From NCBI GenBank assembly GCA_963698255.1, contig CAVOQD010000011.1:186001-250000 (forward strand): 64,000 nt of DNA. The letters run 5' to 3'. The position numbers and the translations under genes were made by a program. This document shows, one piece after another, positions 48,601 to 58,117 of this stretch. The notes under the pieces were generated by a model. The model did no database searches and was not told where the DNA came from. It saw only the letters and a program-made list of their open reading frames with translations. The stretch's first letter is position 1; each line of letters starts with the position of its first letter. The stretch is from JAWKOK01 sp963698255 (lineage in GTDB: Bacteria > Chloroflexota > Anaerolineae > Caldilineales > Caldilineaceae).

Positions 48601-50184
48601 ATGATCTCTTCGGGCAAAAAGCCAGCCCGCCTGGGCTTCTGGGCAGTTGTACTGATCGGCGTGTTTGCTTGGGCGCCGGCGACCTATCCTGGCTACTGGC
48701 AAAGCCTGGAAGGGTTCGTGCCTGCTTTCAACGTGACCCAGAACAGCGCTATCGCCAAGGTCGCGACCACCGCAGATCTCTGGCGCGGCAGCGGCAGCGC
48801 CGCCTTCATTTTGGCCCAGCCGTTTCTCTTGCTCGGCTTCACGCCAGTCGAGGCAGTGCGCATTGTCTTCATCCTCACGCTGATCCTCGGCGGACTGGGC
48901 ATGTATGCTTGGCTCCGTCCGGCCTATGGAGATCGAGGGGCCGGCCTTGCCGGCGTCATCTACATGTTCTTGCCGACTGTGCTGTCGACGATCTACGTGC
49001 GCGGCAGTTTGAGCGATGCACTCATTCTGGCGCTGCTGCCGTTGACACTGGCCAGCACGGCAGCCTATGCATCTCGCGAGGCCGACGACACTCGGCGCTC
49101 TCCGGCCGTCGCCGGACTGATGTTGATCGGCATTCTCTGGATGTGGCGCACGCAGGCGGGTCTCGCTTTGTTTGCGACGATCCTGTTGATCGCCTATGCA
49201 CTGGTTGTCGAACGTGACCGGCTTGCCGGTCTGGTCATCGCCGTCTCCGGGATCATCGGCTTCGTCAGCCTGATTCCGCTCTGGGACGTTCAAGGCCAGG
49301 CCCCTGTCGACTTCAGCCAACACTTTCTCTATCTGTACCAACTCTTCGGCAACCAGTGGGCTGTGGCCCCAAGCATCCCCGGCTGGCAGGACGGCTATCC
49401 GTTCCAACTCGGTTTCGTCGCTGTCGCCTACGGCATTGGTGCGCTCTGGCTCTGGTTTCGCACAGTCAACTCGCCCAAGACAGAGGGTCGTTTCAGGCGG
49501 CTGCTTGGCTTTTCGTTTGTCGGCATCCTTGTGCTCGTCCTGTTGAGCCTCAATCCAAGCGCTCCACTCTGGCAGTTGAGCGGCGCGGGCCGGCTACTCG
49601 TCTATCCATGGCAGATTCTGCTGATTGCTGCGCCGCTGTTGGCCGCCATTGCCGGCTCACTGCCGGTTCTGAACAACAGTCTTGCGCAAACGCCCTACTG
49701 GGCAGTGCTGGTGACGCTGGTGGTCCTGGGCAGCTACAGCTATCTGACAGCGGAATTCACGGAGATTGTCGCCGGCGCGGCGCCCTATTCCGTCATCGGC
49801 CCCGAACAGAACATCGCCATCCTGGATGCAAAGCTGGATGAGAACGAAGATCGCAGCGCAGCCGAACTGACGGTCACCTGGCAGGCATTGCGGCCGCTGC
49901 CGGCCGACTACAACATCTTCTTCCAGGCCCTGAACGACGGCGGCGAGCCGGTCCAGGTCTTGGCCCAGTTGGACACGCAACCCATGGGCGGCGAACGCCC
50001 GGCTACGGGTTGGCGACAAGGTGAGATTCTGGTCGAAACCTATGCGTTGGACCTTAGCATGCTAGAGGCCGATCTGGCGGACAGCCCATTGCGCTACTAC
50101 TTCGGCTACTACGACTGGAGCAACGGTGAACGCCTACCGGTCGACGGCGGCATCGATGACAAGCTGGTGTTCCATGGCCGTTAA
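48601..50184 (+). CDS. Large membrane protein, GT-C glycosyltransferase-like
   Basis: 527 residues, intact. An N-terminal span is followed by an external loop (PGYWQSLEGFVPAFNVTQ) and about ten hydrophobic helices (AAFILAQPFLLLGF, IVFILTLILGGLGMYAWL, LSDALILALLPLTLAST, GILVLVLLSLNP). A soluble C-terminal beta domain follows (AAELTVTWQALRPLPADYNI) that resembles the C-terminal part of the GT39-like protein at 24786. The expected external acidic pair is not obvious. It overlaps the next, similar gene by 11 nt, so the two products probably work together on a surface glycan. Confidence 0.65.
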   Translation: MISSGKKPARLGFWAVVLIGVFAWAPATYPGYWQSLEGFVPAFNVTQNSAIAKVATTADLWRGSGSAAFILAQPFLLLGFTPVEAVRIVFILTLILGGLGMYAWLRPAYGDRGAGLAGVIYMFLPTVLSTIYVRGSLSDALILALLPLTLASTAAYASREADDTRRSPAVAGLMLIGILWMWRTQAGLALFATILLIAYALVVERDRLAGLVIAVSGIIGFVSLIPLWDVQGQAPVDFSQHFLYLYQLFGNQWAVAPSIPGWQDGYPFQLGFVAVAYGIGALWLWFRTVNSPKTEGRFRRLLGFSFVGILVLVLLSLNPSAPLWQLSGAGRLLVYPWQILLIAAPLLAAIAGSLPVLNNSLAQTPYWAVLVTLVVLGSYSYLTAEFTEIVAGAAPYSVIGPEQNIAILDAKLDENEDRSAAELTVTWQALRPLPADYNIFFQALNDGGEPVQVLAQLDTQPMGGERPATGWRQGEILVETYALDLSMLEADLADSPLRYYFGYYDWSNGERLPVDGGIDDKLVFHGR

Positions 50185-52078
50185 GGCTTCCGGCGTCGGC
50201 TATGCAGCCGAGGAACACTCCACAGGCGGAACGGCGACAGCGACGATGCCGCTCTGGCGCGATCCGCTCTTCTGGCTCACCATCGGCCTGAGCATCTTTG
50301 CCATTGCGCCCTTCCTGCAGCCGGGCTATTTCTGGGGCGCCAACGATGCCCGCCACCATGTCTACTTTCTCTTCGAGTATGACAGGGTGGTGCAGGACGG
50401 TATCTGGTGGCCGCGCTGGAGTCCCGATTTTGCCTTTGGCTACGGCTATCCGTTCTTTAACATCTATGGACTGCTGAGCCATTTCCTGGCCGAAGTGCTA
50501 CATCACTTTTTCGGTCTCGGCTTTGTGGCCGCCATCGAAGCGGTCTTCGTGCTCAGCATCGTGGGCAGCGCGGGCGCCATGTATGCCTTCATTCGCTCGT
50601 GGATGGGCCGCCATGCCGCCGTCATCGCAGGAGTGGCCTATGTCTATGTACCCTACCATCTGCTGAATCTCTATGTGCGTGCCAACCTGGCGGAGAGCAT
50701 GGCCTTTGTGTGGATGCCGCTCTGCCTGCTGGCGGTGCGCCAATCCGTGATCCGTCCGTCGTTCTTCTGGGTGGCGATGACGGCGTTCAGCTACGCGGGG
50801 TTGCTACTGACCAGCAATTTGGTCTTCGTGCTCTTCACGCCGCTGCTGGGGTTCTACCTGCTACTGCTGGTCTTCGCCTACATCACGCCGGACGGGACAG
50901 CCGATCTCAATTTGCCCTGGATGGCCCGCTTCTGGCCCTGGATCCGGCGAGGTCTGGCCCCGGTGATCGGATTGGCGGCAGGCATCGGATTGGGCGCCGT
51001 CTTCCTGATTCCCATGGTGCTTGAACGCCAGTATGTGCGGCAGGACCAGTGGTTCGATGGTCGATACGACTTTCACGGCAATTTTGTCTACTTCTTCCAG
51101 TTGTTCAGCCCGCAATGGGGTTTTGGCACCAGCCGGCCGGGGCCAAACGACCCCATCGGCTATCAGATCGGCGTAGCGGCGCTGGTGCTGGCGGTTCTGG
51201 GGATCCTACTTGTCTGGCCGAGAGTCGTTCGCCAACGCTGGGAGATCGCCTGTTTCTGCATCGCCGGCCTGGTTGCGACGTTTGCCGGTCTGCAATGGGC
51301 CGGCGGGCTTTGGGATCTGCCGTTGATCGGCACGATCCTCCAGTTCGCCCAGTTCCCATGGCGCTGGTTCAGTATCACGGCGCTCTGTGTCAGCATCCTG
51401 GCCGGACTGATCGGGCACTATGTGCTGATCGGCGATGACCGACGCGACCTGAATTTGCCGCTGTTCACGGTGATCTCGGTGCTGATCCTGAGCAGCTATC
51501 CGATGCTTCAGGTGCAGATCGAGGAACCGGCCGAGGGGCCGGTGGGGTTGGCGGCCTTGATGCGCTTCCAGCGTTCCGCCGACGAACTGACCGGCAGCAC
51601 GGCCTGGGTCAAGGAGATTCCTACCTGGAGCCCCATGGCCGAATATTATGTCCGCACCGACGAAGCCGGCGATACTGTGCTGCCTGTCGAGACCACGTTG
51701 GATTACAGCGTATTCGATTACAGTACCTTTGCGGCAGAGTCCGTTGCCCACAACACGGTAATGGAGGAGGTGCAATACTTCAACGAAACCGAGACCGATC
51801 GCACTTTGGTCTTCAACCAGTTCTACTATCCAGGCTGGAACGCCTATTTGCTGGATGGACGGAACGGAAAACCGGTGGAAACCCTACCGATCATTCCTGA
51901 AGAAACAGGTACACTGGGTCGAATGACGGTGCGCGTACCACCCGGACAAGGCTACATGCTCCTGCGCTACGAGGATACTCCTCCGCGCACAATCGGCCGT
52001 GCCATCAGCCTCTTGACGCTGGCGACACTGTTGATCGTCGGCCTTGTTTTGGCGATACGTAATCGTCGAAAGCAATAA
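50174..52078 (+). CDS. Large membrane protein, PTPS-related/GT-C-like (PF10131 type)
   Basis: 634 residues, intact. The first span is followed by GANDARHHVYFLFEYDRVV and WWPRWSPDFAFGYGYPFFNI. This D..H...W.PD...GYGYP pattern is characteristic of the '6-pyruvoyl-tetrahydropterin synthase related, membrane' family, which in practice looks like GT-C transferases. Around 11 helices and a C-terminal YfhO-like beta domain (QFYYPGWNAYLLDGRNGK) follow, then a last helix. ATG 50174 lies within the upstream gene's end, so translation is probably coupled. The substrate is unknown. Confidence 0.72.
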   Translation: MAVKASGVGYAAEEHSTGGTATATMPLWRDPLFWLTIGLSIFAIAPFLQPGYFWGANDARHHVYFLFEYDRVVQDGIWWPRWSPDFAFGYGYPFFNIYGLLSHFLAEVLHHFFGLGFVAAIEAVFVLSIVGSAGAMYAFIRSWMGRHAAVIAGVAYVYVPYHLLNLYVRANLAESMAFVWMPLCLLAVRQSVIRPSFFWVAMTAFSYAGLLLTSNLVFVLFTPLLGFYLLLLVFAYITPDGTADLNLPWMARFWPWIRRGLAPVIGLAAGIGLGAVFLIPMVLERQYVRQDQWFDGRYDFHGNFVYFFQLFSPQWGFGTSRPGPNDPIGYQIGVAALVLAVLGILLVWPRVVRQRWEIACFCIAGLVATFAGLQWAGGLWDLPLIGTILQFAQFPWRWFSITALCVSILAGLIGHYVLIGDDRRDLNLPLFTVISVLILSSYPMLQVQIEEPAEGPVGLAALMRFQRSADELTGSTAWVKEIPTWSPMAEYYVRTDEAGDTVLPVETTLDYSVFDYSTFAAESVAHNTVMEEVQYFNETETDRTLVFNQFYYPGWNAYLLDGRNGKPVETLPIIPEETGTLGRMTVRVPPGQGYMLLRYEDTPPRTIGRAISLLTLATLLIVGLVLAIRNRRKQ

Positions 52079-52167
52079 ACACCCACAGCAACAGCGTAGT
52101 CGGCGGTCGCTTCCCGAAACATTGGCCGTCTGACAGAGTGACCCACATCCGATCAGGAGCGCCCAGT

Positions 52168-52794
52168 ATGGCAGAGACTGCTGTCTCATCGCATGCGCGA
52201 ACCCGGCATGCGCAGACCCGCAGACCCATGGTGTGTGAAAATGAAGTGGCTGAATTGATTGCGTCCTATGGCTCCCCCATGCGATGCACCTTCAACATTC
52301 AGGCAGACGAGTACATTCGCGCCTATCGCTGGCGCAAGGATCTTGATCGCCGCGCAGAAGTTGTCTTTGCCATCCAAGATCCCCTCTGCCGCATCTGGTT
52401 GCACGCAAAGCGCCACTACCCGCAGCACATCTTCCGCTTGCCCTCGGGCGGCATCAACTGGGACGAGTCAGTAATCGACGCGCTCCATCGCGAGATCGAT
52501 GAAGAGACCAGCCTGGAAGTCGGGATCGAGTCCTTCATCGGCCTGGTCGAATATCGCTTCCTTGCCGATGATGACCAAGTCGCTCATTTCGCCAGCTACA
52601 TCTTCCTCGTGTGTTGCAGCGGCGAGGAACCCCGACCGCACCCCAGCGAAAACATCTCCGAGTTCCGCCCGGTGCTGCCCAATCAGCTCGCCCAGGCCGC
52701 GGCCGAGTTGCGCAACCTCATCGGCGACCGCCACGGCTGGGGACAGTGGCGCGCACTGGCCCACGATTTGGTATATGAGCACCTGAGTGGGTAA
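52168..52794 (+). CDS. Nudix hydrolase
   Basis: 208 residues, intact. The Nudix box appears as GGINWDESVIDALHREIDEE followed by TSL. The Gly of the canonical REUxEExGU is Ser, and the catalytic Glu residues are kept. An N-terminal region of about 75 residues (ELIASYGSPMRCTFNIQADEYIRAYRWRKD) precedes the fold. It hydrolyses a nucleoside-diphosphate-linked compound, identity unknown. AGGAG sets ATG 52168. It stands just before pheT, where pheS is often found. Confidence 0.85.
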   Translation: MAETAVSSHARTRHAQTRRPMVCENEVAELIASYGSPMRCTFNIQADEYIRAYRWRKDLDRRAEVVFAIQDPLCRIWLHAKRHYPQHIFRLPSGGINWDESVIDALHREIDEETSLEVGIESFIGLVEYRFLADDDQVAHFASYIFLVCCSGEEPRPHPSENISEFRPVLPNQLAQAAAELRNLIGDRHGWGQWRALAHDLVYEHLSG

Positions 52795-52838
52795 ACTTTG
52801 GGGAGATAATTTAACGTAAGTTTTGAAGCTGAGTGATA

Positions 52839-52914
52839 GTACTGCGTACTGCGTAATTACGTAAGGGCTTCTCGTGCGCACACACCTTTTACGTAATTAC
52901 GCAGTACGCAGTAC
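52839..52914. repeat. Perfect 26-bp inverted repeat
   Basis: Arms 52839-52864 and 52889-52914 are exact complements, built from GTACTGCGTACTGCGTAATT; each arm contains the direct repeat GTACTGC and the palindrome TAATTA. It lies 32 nt before pheT. Confidence 0.92.
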
Positions 52915-52945
52915 CTTCTTGGCCCTACCCAAAGGTACATACCCA

Positions 52946-55513
52946 ATGCTTGTCCCGCTCTCATGGCTAAAACAATACGTAGATATCAACGTGTCGACCG
53001 CAGACCTGGCCGAACGGCTGACGTTGGCCGGGCTTGAAGTTGCCGGCATCGAAATGGTCGGCTCCTGGTGGGATGCCGAGACGATCACGGTCGGCCAGGT
53101 CGTGGCCGTGCATCCGCACCCGGACGCCGACCGGCTGGTGCTGGTCGATGTGGATCACGGCGGCGACGAGCCGCAGCGTGTGGTCACCGGCGCGCCCAAC
53201 CTGTACGAGTTCAAGGAAGCCGAAACGCTTCCCGTGATCAAAGTCGCCTTCGCCCAGTCGGGGGCCATGCTGATCGACGCCTACAGCGACGCGTCGCCGC
53301 GCCCCAAGAAGAAGCTCAAGCCGTCCAAGATCCGCGGCGTGCCCTCGTCCGGCATGGTCTGCTCCGAGCGCGAGCTTGGGCTGAGCGAAGAGCACGAAGG
53401 CATCATCGTGCTGCCCGACGACGCGCCGACCGGCATGCCGCTGCGCGACTACCTGGGCGAGGAGATCGTCGAGATCGAGCTGACGCCGGACATGGCCCGC
53501 TGCCTCAACATGATCGGCATCGCGCGTGAGGTCTCTGCACTGACCGGCGGCGCGCTGCATCTGCCGGCTGACGAGTGCCTGGCCGAGGGCGATGACAAGG
53601 CGTCTGACTATTTCGCCGTCGAGATCGATGACCCTGATCTGTGCAACCGCTACACCGGCATATTGATCAAGGATGTCGAGATCGGTCCGTCGCCCAAGTG
53701 GATGCAGCAGCGCCTGGCGCGCGCCGGCATGCGCCCCATCAGCAACGTGGTCGACATCACCAACTTCGTCATGCTCGAATGGGGCCAGCCCCTGCACGCC
53801 TTCGACTACGACATCCTGGCCAAGCGGGCCACGGAAAACGGCGACGAGCGCCCGACCATCATCGTGCGCCGCGCCGCCGACGGCGAGAAGTTCACCACGC
53901 TGGACGATGTCGAGCGCAGCTTGGACGACTCCATGCTCATGATCAACGACACGGCCGGTTCGGTGGCCATCGCCGGCGTCATGGGCGGCCAGGAGAGCGA
54001 GGTCAGCGACACGACCAGCAACATCCTGCTGGAGTCGGCCACCTTTGAGGGCATCAACAACCGGCGCACGGCAGCCAAGCTGCGCCTGCCCAGCGAAGCC
54101 AGCTTCCGCTTCAGCCGCGGCATCCCGGCCACGCTCAACCCCATCGCCGCGCGCCGCGCCGCCGAGCTGATGCGCCTCTATGCCGGCGGCCGCATCGTGC
54201 CCGGCATGGTCGACACCTATCCGGTCGAGCAGGCGACGCGCATCGCCTACACCACCGTCACCGATCAGCGCCGTATTCTGGGCATGCCCATCACCGGCGA
54301 GCAGATCATCGAAAGCCTGGAGCGGCTCGATTTCAGCGTGCGCGTGGTCAAGGACAGTCAACCCCGAGGCCGGCGACGATGCCACCTTCGGCCTGCAGCG
54401 CAAAGACGGCGAAGATCTCTACGAGTGTGCTGCGCCCTGGCACCGGCTGGACATCACCATGCCCGCCGACCTCATCGAAGAGGTGGCGCGCATTGTCGGC
54501 TACGAACATGTGCCCCAGAGCCTGCTCAACACCGTGCTGCCGACCCAGCATCGCAACGAGACCCTGGACACCGAGGAAAAGATCCGCGACGTGCTGGTCG
54601 GCAGCGGGCTTGCAGGAGATCATCAACCATCCGCTGACCACCAGTGAGAACCACGACAAGCTGCATCCGGGCAAGCCGGCCAGTGAAGCAAGCGAATACG
54701 TCGTGCTCTCCAACCCCAGCGCGCCCGAGCGCAGCACCATGCGCCGCTCCATGCTGGTCAGCGCGCTGGAGAACCTGGCCCGCAATCTGCGCTACACCGA
54801 TCGACTGACCACCTTTGAGATCGGGCGCGTCTATCTGCTGGAAGAGGGCGACGGCACGCTGCCCCACGAGGAGCGGCGCCTGAGCATATCTGATGGCCGG
54901 GCCTCGCCAGGCCAGCAGCTTCTACGCCGACCCGACTGACAGCGAGGAGATGGACTTCTTCGACGTCAAGGGCGTGGTCGAGGCCGTGCTGGGCCGGCTG
55001 GGCTTCAAGCCCGGCGACATCGAGTACCGGGCGGCTCCGGACACCGACACCTTCGGCCCACGCTGCTCCGAGATCCTGTTGCAGGGCAAGGTCGTGGGCA
55101 CGCTGGGCGAGATCCACCCGCAGGTGCGGTCGGCCTTTGGCCTGCCGTCCATGCGCGTCAACGCGGCCGAGCTGACCATCGATCCGCTGGTGCGCCCGCA
55201 CTGGGGCCTGGAGCCCATGGAGACGATCAGCAACTACCCGCCGGTGGTCGAGGATCTGGCCTTTGAGGTGCCGGAAGACGTGACCAGTCAGCAGATCAAG
55301 GATCTGATTTTATCGGCCGGCGAGCGTCTGCTGGTCAACGTCGACCTGTTCGACATCTACCGCGGCGATCCGATTCCGGCGGGCTACAAGTCCATGGCCT
55401 ACAACCTGACCTACCAGAGTCCCGAACGCAGTCTGCGCGACAAGGAAGTGACCAAGCTGCGCCAGAAGATCATTGGGACGGTTGAGCGGCAGACGGGGGG
55501 CAAGTTGCGGTAG
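52946..55513 (+). CDS. pheT: Phenylalanyl-tRNA synthetase beta subunit, three frameshifts
   Basis: About 855 residues. It partners PheS to charge tRNA-Phe. The start MLVPLSWLKQYVDI is diagnostic. An EMAP-like tRNA-binding domain follows (VVAVHPHPDADRLVLVDVD, GMVCSERELGLSEEHEGI), then the B3/B4 editing domain (NRYTGILIKDVEIGPSP, ISNVVDITNFVMLEWGQPLHAFD), B5 and the catalytic-like core, and a C-terminal ferredoxin-like anticodon-binding domain (ISNYPPVVEDLAFEVPEDV). Extra bases lie near 54359, 54611 and 54889. No pheS lies next to it: upstream is a Nudix gene and downstream an insertion element. Confidence 0.92.
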
Positions 55514-55543
55514 CGGGTGCCAAGACGTATCAAGAAACGGAAT

Positions 55544-55611
55544 ACGGATTATGCGGCGCAAAAGAGGCCGCGATGTAAGCAGGGCCAAGTTGTAGCCGCC
55601 GCATAATCCGT
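55544..55611. repeat. Perfect 15-bp inverted repeat after pheT
   Basis: ACGGATTATGCGGCG (55544-55558) and its complement (55597-55611), 30 nt after the pheT stop. It is terminator-like without a T-run. Confidence 0.88.
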
Positions 55612-55692
55612 GTTGAACTGAGCCGGGGGTCGAGGCCTATGGAAATTGAGCCGAACGGCCGTGGTCACTGAAATAGAGAATAGCGATGGGAA

Positions 55693-55736
55693 TGGCTCTC
55701 TTGCGGCCCATGTTCAGGCCAAGAGCAAGAGAGCCA
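55693..55736. repeat. Perfect 11-bp hairpin, possible end of the IS91-like element
   Basis: GGCTCTCTTGC and GCAAGAGAGCC enclose GGCC...GGCC. It lies about 145 nt beyond the transposase stop. Confidence 0.5.
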
Positions 55737-55881
55737 AAGGAAGAACCATGGCGAAAGTGGACGAAAGAGCGGTTTGGGGAGGCGAAGATGGCAGGTCTGC
55801 ACGCAAAGGTGGCGCGTGCAAAGAAAGGAGGCATCTTTCCCCTCCCCTGGTAACTCGTTCAGTGTCGCCGACTCATCCTGG

Positions 55882-56996
55882 CTACGGAGGTTGGCGTGGT
55901 CGAGGCCGAATGTGCTGAATGGGCGTCATGGGCTGACCGCAATGCGGACAAGCGACAACCTTCTCCTCCTGTGGAGCCTCTTGGTCTGAGGTCTGTGACT
56001 CGACCTGTGGATCAGTGGTTATGCCGAGCAGTCGTTTGGCTTGGGTAAGTCTGGAACGGCTGCTTGGCGCCAGGAGGCCGTAGTAGCGCACCTTGACAAA
56101 ACCTCTGGGCAGCACATGCTGCAGAAAGCGATGGATGAAGGCTTCTGCCGAAAGGGTGCAGGTGCGTTGCCGTTGGGTCTGACCATCCTGATAGGAGAAG
56201 GTGACCTGGTCGTTCACGACCTTGAGAATGCGCTTGTTGCTCAAGGCGACGCGGAAGACATAGGGAGCCAGATATTTGAGTGCTGACTCGCCTTTGCCCA
56301 CTGGGCGACAATCCACGACCCATGCTTGTCGCCAGACCGAGTCAGGCGTCTGGGGGAGAAGACCCGCTTTGCGCAGGCCGTTGCGCATCTTGCCGCGAAA
56401 GAGTTTGGCCAGCGGTTTGACGTGGACGAAGAAGTGATTCTTGGCCCGCAACCAGCGCAGACCATCGGGCGAGAGGGCGCCGCCAGGGACGAGAAAGTGA
56501 ACGTGAGGATGGTAGCGTAGATCGCGGGTCCAAGTCTGGAGGATGCCGACCATGCCGATTTGACCGCCGACAAAGCGTGGGTCCTGAGCCAATTGCTGCA
56601 AGGATTGAGCAGCTGTGCGAAAGAGCAAGTTGTAGATCGTCTTCTGCTCGGTGCGAGCCAGTGAACGTAACGGTTGTGGCAAGGTGAAGGTCACCATGAA
56701 GTAGGGCACAGGCAAGAGCAGTTCCTGCTGCCGTTGCAGCCACTGTTGAGCGGCATCCTGTTGACATCCTTCGGCAGGCTCAGGACATGCTTGGGGCAGT
56801 GTCGATTGCGGCAAGAATGATAGCTGTACCAGGTCTCATCGCAGTGTGCGCAGTAGTAGAGATGGCCGCCCAACACCTCGGTTCGACATTGCTCGATGGC
56901 GCGCATGGCGGCCAGATGGCTGGGCAACATGCGAGCGCCATACTTGTCTCGATAGGCGGGTCCATAGTCACGCAAGATATCGGCCAGTTCTACCAT
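55882..56996 (-). pseudogene. IS91 family transposase, interrupted by a 23-nt insertion
   Basis: The N-terminal zinc ribbon reads LGGHLYYCAHCDETWYSYHS then CRNRHCPK, and the final Cys of the last CxxC is displaced. The catalytic part has YFMVTFTLPQPLRSL, the HUH motif RYHPHVHFLVPGGALSPDG, and the tyrosine segment LKYLAPYVFRVALSNKRI. A C-terminal zinc pair CPHCGQPM closes the protein. Bases 56767-56789 are an insertion of 23 nt carrying TCCTTCGGCAGGCTCAGGAC. Removing them restores CPKCQQDAAQQWLQRQQ, whereas with them the frame is lost. ATG 56996 overlaps the recombinase stop, so translation was coupled. It would process single-stranded ends during rolling-circle transposition. Confidence 0.85.
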
Positions 56997-57862
56997 GTCA
57001 TTTCTGCCATGGTGCGATTGATGGCTTCAGCGGCGGCCGTTTCCGTTGGTCGTGTCAGATGGAGGTAGCGAGCGGTGGTTGCGATGGAACTGTGGCCCAG
57101 ATAGGCTTGAATCAGACGCAGACTGACGCCCGCTTCCAACAGGTGTGTTGCGTAGGAATGGCGCAATGTATGCACAGTCGCAGACTTCTGGATGCCGCTC
57201 TCTTGCACCGCAGCCCGCATGACCTTTTGTAGGCTGGCGGGGGACATCGGCGCAGTAGCCGTTGCCCATGGCTGCCCGTCTTGCGGTTTGGCTGGGAACA
57301 GCCAGAGAGGATGACGATGTGTCGTCCAGTGGCTGCGCAACATCTCGAGGGTGGATTCAGGCAAAGGCACATGGCGGTCTTTGGCGCCCTTGCCTTGACG
57401 TACGTGAAGCACCATGCGCTCGCTGTCGATATCGGTGACCTGTAGCGAGATGCCTTCGCCTCGTCGCAAACCGCAGGCGTAGATGGTGCTCAAACAGACA
57501 CGATAGTGCGGTTTACGAATACAGCCGAGGAGCTGTTGGACTTCGCCTATGCTGAGGACGACGGGCAGTTTGGTCGCCTTGGCTGGCCGCACCACCACAT
57601 CCGGCGGCCAGGGTCGCTTCAGGGTCTGAACATAGAGGAAGCGGAGCGCATAGTGCGCCACCCGACAACTGCTACTGGAGAGTTGCTTCTCGTTCATCAG
57701 GTAGAGGAAGTAGTCGCGAAGTTCCTCGTCACTGAGTTCATCTGGCGGCTTCAGGTAGTGAGCAGCCAGCCGTCTGACCGCACTGATGTAGCAGTCTTGC
57801 GTACCGGTTGAAAGACCATGCAACTGCATCTCTTCCAACATCTGTTGGCGTAGGGGTTTCAT
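56990..57862 (-). CDS. Tyrosine recombinase/integrase of the IS91-like element
   Basis: 290 residues, intact. The SAM-like core-binding N-domain (MLEEMQLHGLSTGTQDCYIS, then YFLYLMNEKQLSSSS) is followed by the catalytic domain. Arg-I is in IYACGLRRGEGISLQV, Lys in VRQGKGAKDRHVPLP, the HxxR block is TVHTLRHSYATHLLEAG, then LGHSSIATTARYLHL with His and the Tyr nucleophile. It resembles XerC/D and integron-type proteins. Pairing with an IS91-like transposase is seen in other elements. It may resolve or integrate transposition intermediates. Confidence 0.9.
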   Translation of the reverse strand: MKPLRQQMLEEMQLHGLSTGTQDCYISAVRRLAAHYLKPPDELSDEELRDYFLYLMNEKQLSSSSCRVAHYALRFLYVQTLKRPWPPDVVVRPAKATKLPVVLSIGEVQQLLGCIRKPHYRVCLSTIYACGLRRGEGISLQVTDIDSERMVLHVRQGKGAKDRHVPLPESTLEMLRSHWTTHRHPLWLFPAKPQDGQPWATATAPMSPASLQKVMRAAVQESGIQKSATVHTLRHSYATHLLEAGVSLRLIQAYLGHSSIATTARYLHLTRPTETAAAEAINRTMAEMTW

Positions 57863-57996
57863 TGAGTTACCTCCTGTCTGGATGGAAAATGGATTCGACA
57901 GGAAGTATGGTTACACGATGGCTTACAGAGGAAAAGTAGGAGGAAATGCAGAGACTGGCTGCACCCTGCGCGAAGCGCTTAGTTCAACTACTCGTT

Positions 57997-58024
57997 TTGA
58001 TTCAATGCCGGACTTGACTATACT
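57997..58024 (+). promoter_or_regulatory. Promoter of the LuxR-type regulator
   Basis: TTGATT (57997-58002), 16 nt, TATACT (58019-58024). Confidence 0.5.
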
Positions 58025-58117
58025 GCGGACAGTGACTGACATTCCGGTTTTTGAGCGCAAATCCACGTGGCTCTTTGGGCTTCTCGGTAGAGAGCATGGT
58101 CAAGCGAGGAGGGGTTC

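Larger units (their letters stand above)
55514..55881. other. Intergenic region with palindromes, including the likely end of an IS91-like element
   Basis: It holds the perfect hairpins 55544-55611 and 55693-55736. A 90-codon open frame at 55646-55918 has no recognisable features and covers the hairpin; it is not called. Confidence 0.55.
55693..57862 (-). mobile_element. IS91-like element with tyrosine recombinase and HUH transposase
   Basis: It consists of two overlapping genes, the recombinase (56990-57862) followed by the Zn-ribbon/Y2-type transposase (55882-56996). IS91-type elements lack terminal inverted repeats, so the ends cannot be fixed by eye. The hairpin at 55693-55736 beyond the transposase is a plausible end structure. 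The transposase is interrupted, so the element is probably not autonomous now. Confidence 0.65.

Noticed and set aside
55646..55918. 90-codon open frame after pheT
   Set aside because: Covers a hairpin and the presumed end of the IS91-like element, with no domain features.
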